64,000 nucleotides of DNA from Streptomyces glaucescens (lineage in GTDB: Bacteria > Actinomycetota > Actinomycetes > Streptomycetales > Streptomycetaceae). Positions 60,249 to 64,000 of the stretch are shown in pieces. Both the position numbers and the translations under genes were made by a program. Positions within the stretch are counted from its first letter, which is position 1. The number at the start of each line of letters is the position of its first letter. The DNA lies in contig NZ_CP009438.1 of the NCBI RefSeq assembly GCF_000761215.1, positions 4,419,501-4,483,500 of the forward strand, in the 5' to 3' direction. The notes under the pieces were generated by a model. It worked only from the letters and a program-made list of their open reading frames with translations. It did not search any database and had not been told where the DNA came from.

Positions 60249-60360
60249 AGTGATCACTCAGACGCTTCGCGTACGAAGATCACCGCTCATACGACTTCAT
60301 GATCCTTCGTCAGGTGGTGGAGATCACAAAGCTTGTGCAATACCCCGTGTCGCAGATCAC
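60249..60360. promoter_or_regulatory. Palindrome and phased AGATCAC repeats upstream of nuo
   Basis: A perfect palindrome AGTGATCACT (60249-60258), then three AGATCAC copies at 60277, 60321 and 60354, spaced 44 and 33 bases (multiples of 11). The last two extend to AGATCACANAGC. Phased direct repeats suggest a regulator bound on one face of the helix ahead of the nuo promoter. Confidence 0.45.
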
Positions 60361-60373
60361 AGAGCGGCAGGCA

Positions 60374-60379
60374 TAAGAT
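60374..60379 (+). promoter_or_regulatory. Candidate -10 box of the nuo operon
   Basis: TAAGAT at 60374-60379 fits TANNNT. The -35 is poor (TCGCAG near 60350), as expected for an activated promoter. Start near 60386 would put the Rex site immediately downstream. Confidence 0.4.
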
Positions 60380-60394
60380 GCGAGGCAGTTGGGC

Positions 60395-60412
60395 TTGTGA
60401 CCTGCTTCACAT
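60395..60412 (+). promoter_or_regulatory. Rex operator upstream of nuoA
   Basis: TTGTGACCTGCTTCACAT contains TGTGA-N6-TCACA (60396-60411), matching the Rex operator pattern (TTGTGAANNNNTTCACAA-like). Rex senses the NADH/NAD+ ratio and is known to control nuo and cytochrome bd genes in S. coelicolor. The site lies about 110 bases before nuoA, next to a candidate -10. Confidence 0.8.
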
Positions 60413-60519
60413 GTTCTCGATCTTCGCCGTCACCAACGGGGTTGAGGAGGCCGGTGGGGCGGGTGGGGCCCGATGCAAAACCGCCAGCAGTCAGTGCCGA
60501 CTGAGAGGAGCGAGGAGCG

Positions 60520-60879
60520 GTGAACGCGTATGCGCCCATCCTCGTACTGGGAGCCCTCGGGGCAGGCTTTGCGATCTTCTCCGTGGTCATGGCCACGCTG
60601 ATCGGTCCGAAGCGGTACAACCGCGCCAAGCTCGAAGCCTACGAGTGCGGTATCGAGCCGACCCCCACGCCGGCCGGCGGCGGGCGCTTCCCCATCAAGT
60701 ACTACCTGACGGCGATGCTCTTCATCGTCTTCGACATCGAGATCGTCTTCCTCTACCCCTGGGCCGTCACCTTCGACGCCCTGGGGGTCTTCGGGCTCGT
60801 GGAGATGCTGCTCTTCGTGCTCACCGTCTTCGTCGCCTACGCCTACGTGTGGCGGCGCGGCGGCCTGGAATGGGACTGA
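60520..60879 (+). CDS. nuoA: NADH-quinone oxidoreductase subunit A
   Basis: A 119-residue membrane subunit of complex I with three helices. Family motifs: YECGIEP in the loop after helix 1, and FPIKYYLTAMLFIVFDIEIVFLYPWAV around helix 2 (the loop near the quinone channel). GTG 60520 has GAGGAGC upstream. First gene of the nuo operon; a short gap separates it from nuoB. Confidence 0.95.
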   Translation: MNAYAPILVLGALGAGFAIFSVVMATLIGPKRYNRAKLEAYECGIEPTPTPAGGGRFPIKYYLTAMLFIVFDIEIVFLYPWAVTFDALGVFGLVEMLLFVLTVFVAYAYVWRRGGLEWD

Positions 60880-60892
60880 GGGGCCTTACGTC

Positions 60893-61443
<551 letters not shown>

Positions 61444-61447
<4 letters not shown>

Positions 61448-62205
61448 GCGACGCCAACGGCACCCACGGTGCGCACGGGCCGGACCGGCCCAACCCCGAG
61501 CAGGACCTCAGCGCCTCCAACCTCCCCGGCCGGCGCGGCCAGGGCGGCGAGGAGATCCGCGTCCAGCGCGGCATGTTCGGCGCGAACAACGGCGGCGACA
61601 CCTCCGGGTACGGCGGCCTGGTCCGCTCCGTCCGGCTCCCCGGACCGGCGAGCCGCCCCTACGGCGGATGGTTCGACGAGGTCGCCGACGAACTGGAGGG
61701 CGCCCTGGAGGAGCAGGGCCTGCTCCCGGAGAACGCCATCGAGAAGACGGTCGTCGACCGCGACGAGCTGACCTTCCACATCGAGCGCGAGCACCTGGTC
61801 CGCGTCGCCCGCACCCTGCGCGACGACCCGGCCCTGCGCTTCGAGCTGTGCACCGGCGTCAGCGGCGTCCACTACCCGAACGACAAGGGCCGCGAGCTGC
61901 ACGCCGTCTACCACCTGCGCTCGATCACCCACAACCGGCTGATCCGCCTGGAGGTCAGCGCCCCGGACACCGACCCGCACGTGCCGTCCCTGGTCGACGT
62001 CTACCCGACCAACGACTGGCACGAGCGCGAGACGTACGACTTCTTCGGGATCGTCTTCGACGGTCACCCGGCCCTGACGCGGATCATGATGCCGGACGAC
62101 TGGCAGGGCCACCCGCAGCGCAAGGACTACCCCCTCGGCGGCATCCCCGTCGAGTACAAGGGCGCCCAGATCCCGGCTCCGGACCAGCGGAGGTCGTACT
62201 CGTGA
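61444..62205 (+). CDS. nuoC: NADH-quinone oxidoreductase subunit C
   Basis: A 253-residue hydrophilic arm subunit. The first 60 residues or so are a Gly/Asn/Pro-rich extension typical of actinobacterial NuoC. The conserved core includes GVSGVHYPNDKGRELHAVYHLRSI and the C-terminal signature WHERETYDFFGIVFDGHPALTRIMMPDDWQGHPQRKDYPLGG. GTG 61444 overlaps nuoB, and the stop overlaps nuoD, four bases each. Confidence 0.95.
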
Positions 62206-63524
62206 GCACTTCCCACGCCTCCCCCAGGGAGACCACCGAGGGCACCGTCTACACGGTCACCGGCGGCGACTGGGACGAGATCGTCCAGTCCGCGGCCAAG
62301 GCCGACGACGAGCGCATCGTCGTCAACATGGGCCCGCAGCACCCCTCCACCCACGGGGTGCTCCGCCTGATCCTGGAGATCGAGGGCGAGACGGTCACCG
62401 AGGCCCGCTGCGGCATCGGCTACCTCCACACCGGCATCGAGAAGAACCTCGAGTACCGGACCTGGACGCAGGGCACCACGTTCGTGACGCGCATGGACTA
62501 CCTGACGTCCTTCTTCAACGAGACCGCCTACTGTCTCGCCGTCGAGAAGCTGCTCGGCATCGAGGACCAGATCACCGACCGCGCCACGATCATCCGGGTG
62601 CTCCTGATGGAGCTGAACCGGCTCTCCTCCCACCTGGTGTGCATCGCCACCGGCGGCATGGAACTCGGCGCCACCACCATCATGATCTACGGGTTCCGGG
62701 ACCGCGAGATGATCCTGGACATCTACGAGCTGGTCACCGGCCTGCGGATGAACCACGCGTACATCCGCCCCGGCGGACTCGCCCAGGACCTGCCGCCCGG
62801 CGCGGTGGACCAGATCCGCGAGTTCGTGAAGAAGATGAAGAGGAACCTCCCGGAGTACGACAAGCTCGCCACCGGGAACCCCATCTTCAAGGCCCGCATG
62901 CAGGACATCGGCTACCTCGACCTGGCCGGCTGCATGGCCCTCGGCGCCACCGGCCCGATCCTGCGCTCCACCGGCCTGCCGCACGACCTGCGCAAGGCAC
63001 AGCCCTACTGCGGCTACGAGACGTACGACTTCGACGTCCCGACCGCCGACAGCTGCGACGCCTACGGCCGCTTCCTGATCCGCCTCGAGGAGATGCGCCA
63101 GTCGCTGCGGATCATCGAGCAGTGCCTGGACCGGCTCCAGCCCGGCCCGGTCATGGTCGCCGACAAGAAGATCGCCTGGCCCGCCCAGCTCGCGCTCGGC
63201 CCGGACGGCCTGGGCAACTCCCTCGACCACATCAAGAAGATCATGGGCACCTCCATGGAGGCCCTGATCCACCACTTCAAGCTGGTCACCGAGGGCTTCC
63301 GGGTCCCGCCGGGACAGGCGTACGCGGCCGTCGAGTCGCCCAAGGGCGAACTGGGCGTGCACGCCGTCTCCGACGGCGGCACCCGCCCCTACCGGGTCCA
63401 CTTCCGCGACCCGTCCTTCACCAACCTGCAGGCCATGGCGGCGATGTGCGAAGGCGGCCAGGTCGCCGACGTCATCGTCGCCGTCGCGTCCATCGACCCC
63501 GTGATGGGAGGCGTCGACCGGTGA
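62202..63524 (+). CDS. nuoD: NADH-quinone oxidoreductase subunit D
   Basis: A 440-residue 49-kDa-type subunit, derived from the hydrogenase large subunit, forming the quinone pocket with NuoB. Conserved stretches: VNMGPQHPSTHGVLRLILEIEGE (quinone-contact His), GYLHTGIEKNLEYRTW, MDYLTSFFNETAYC, GMELGATT and HHFKLVTEGF. GTG 62202 overlaps nuoC, and the stop overlaps nuoE. Confidence 0.96.
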   Translation: MSTSHASPRETTEGTVYTVTGGDWDEIVQSAAKADDERIVVNMGPQHPSTHGVLRLILEIEGETVTEARCGIGYLHTGIEKNLEYRTWTQGTTFVTRMDYLTSFFNETAYCLAVEKLLGIEDQITDRATIIRVLLMELNRLSSHLVCIATGGMELGATTIMIYGFRDREMILDIYELVTGLRMNHAYIRPGGLAQDLPPGAVDQIREFVKKMKRNLPEYDKLATGNPIFKARMQDIGYLDLAGCMALGATGPILRSTGLPHDLRKAQPYCGYETYDFDVPTADSCDAYGRFLIRLEEMRQSLRIIEQCLDRLQPGPVMVADKKIAWPAQLALGPDGLGNSLDHIKKIMGTSMEALIHHFKLVTEGFRVPPGQAYAAVESPKGELGVHAVSDGGTRPYRVHFRDPSFTNLQAMAAMCEGGQVADVIVAVASIDPVMGGVDR

Positions 63525-64000
63525 CCACCTCATCCTCGGAGCGGGCGGAGCGAGGCGTCAGCCTGGGCATGCCCGAGCTGCCCGCGCCCGACTACCCGGA
63601 CGACGTTCGGGCCCGGCTCGAGCGGGACGCCCGCGAGGTCATCGCCCGCTACCCGGACTCCCGTTCCGCCCTGCTGCCGCTGCTGCACCTCGTGCAGTCG
63701 GAGGAGGGCCACGTCACCCGCACCGGCATGCGGTTCTGCGCGGAGACGCTCGGCCTGACCACCGCCGAGGTCACCGCGGTCGCCACCTTCTACACCATGT
63801 ACCGGCGCAAGCCCTCCGGCGACTACCAGGTCGGCGTCTGCACCAACACGCTGTGCGCGGTGATGGGCGGCGACGCCATCTTCGAGGCGCTCCAGGAGCA
63901 CCTGGGCGTCGGCAACGGCGAGACCACCGGCGACGGCAAGGTCACCCTGGAGCACATCGAGTGCAACGCGGCCTGCGACTACGCGCCGGTCGTGATGGTC
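63521..64000 (+). CDS. nuoE: NADH-quinone oxidoreductase subunit E (partial)
   Basis: The 24-kDa-type subunit that binds a [2Fe-2S] cluster next to the NADH site. The visible 160 residues include GHVTRTGMRFCAETLGLTTAEVTAVATFYTMY and the first cluster cysteines in GVCTNTLCAVMGG, then the second pair in ECNAACDYAPVVMV at the window edge. Truncated by the end of the window; the operon presumably continues with nuoF onward. Confidence 0.93.
   Translation, partial: MTTSSSERAERGVSLGMPELPAPDYPDDVRARLERDAREVIARYPDSRSALLPLLHLVQSEEGHVTRTGMRFCAETLGLTTAEVTAVATFYTMYRRKPSGDYQVGVCTNTLCAVMGGDAIFEALQEHLGVGNGETTGDGKVTLEHIECNAACDYAPVVMV

Overview
The window is high-GC actinobacterial chromosome, almost certainly Streptomyces. 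Evidence: very strong G/C third-position bias, many GTG starts, ATGA/GTGA stop-start overlaps, TAGNNT-type -10 boxes, and a gene order that I recall as matching the S. coelicolor stretch from about SCO4468 to SCO4566 (from memory, not searched). Nearly all of it is core chromosome. The accessory parts are the remnant of an integrated element at the left edge and a large polymorphic-toxin (RHS) locus in the middle. || Layout. 1-2573: relic of an integrative element bounded by two imperfect 66-bp copies of the 3' end of a conserved gene (intact copy 2516-2947, minus). Between them are a decapitated XRE-type regulator, an intact HFCD flavoprotein and the C-terminal stump of a tyrosine integrase. 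3416-11039: hemL, a histidine phosphatase, a secreted deacetylase-like lipoprotein and a complete system II cytochrome c biogenesis set (TlpA/ResA-like, CcdA, ResB, CcsA). 11117-16754: an ECF sigma/CU044_5270 pair, an SRPBCC protein, and an uncharacterised pair (P-loop ATPase plus membrane-tethered receptor). 17022-24004: EamA exporter, LysR, then menaquinone genes ubiD-ubiA-ubiX, an Lrp regulator and mqnE. 24080-27266: UdgX-type uracil-DNA glycosylase, GNAT, DUF4229, and a DAACS-family symporter behind a Cys-containing leader peptide. 27311-31652: TetR, MaoC hydratase, acyl-CoA synthetase, DoxX-like protein. 31696-33899: ECF41 remnant, AzlCD exporter with its XRE-cupin regulator, cold-shock protein. 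34187: mqnA. 35409-47617: divergent FG-GAP/DNRLRE surface protein and a 2730-residue RHS protein with a lectin insert, Hint domain and variable C-terminal tip, followed by a candidate immunity gene. 47643-50487: prepilin peptidase, mqnC and a degenerate amidohydrolase. 50707-53771: GH10 xylanase, AraC regulator, and an intradiol dioxygenase fused to a carbohydrate-binding module. 53926-57037: menG/ubiE, PASTA protein, GNAT, menJ-like reductase. 57038-58403: a Cml-type MFS exporter behind a leader peptide and hairpins. 58947-59774: NlpC/P60 endopeptidase. 60520-64000: start of the nuo operon (nuoA-E, nuoE cut by the window edge) behind a Rex operator. || How it fits together. The window carries much of the respiratory chain's supply line. 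It has the futalosine menaquinone pathway in dispersed pieces (mqnA, mqnE, mqnC, ubiD/X/A-type late steps, menG, menJ), heme precursor synthesis (hemL), cytochrome c maturation, and complex I, which uses the menaquinone. Redox control is visible at nuo as a Rex-type operator. The most notable local signals are: the Cys leader peptide and operator ahead of the symporter; the RHS toxin tip with a codon-use change and an unrecognised immunity partner; the KRRIH-bearing UdgX; and the attenuator-like leader of the exporter.
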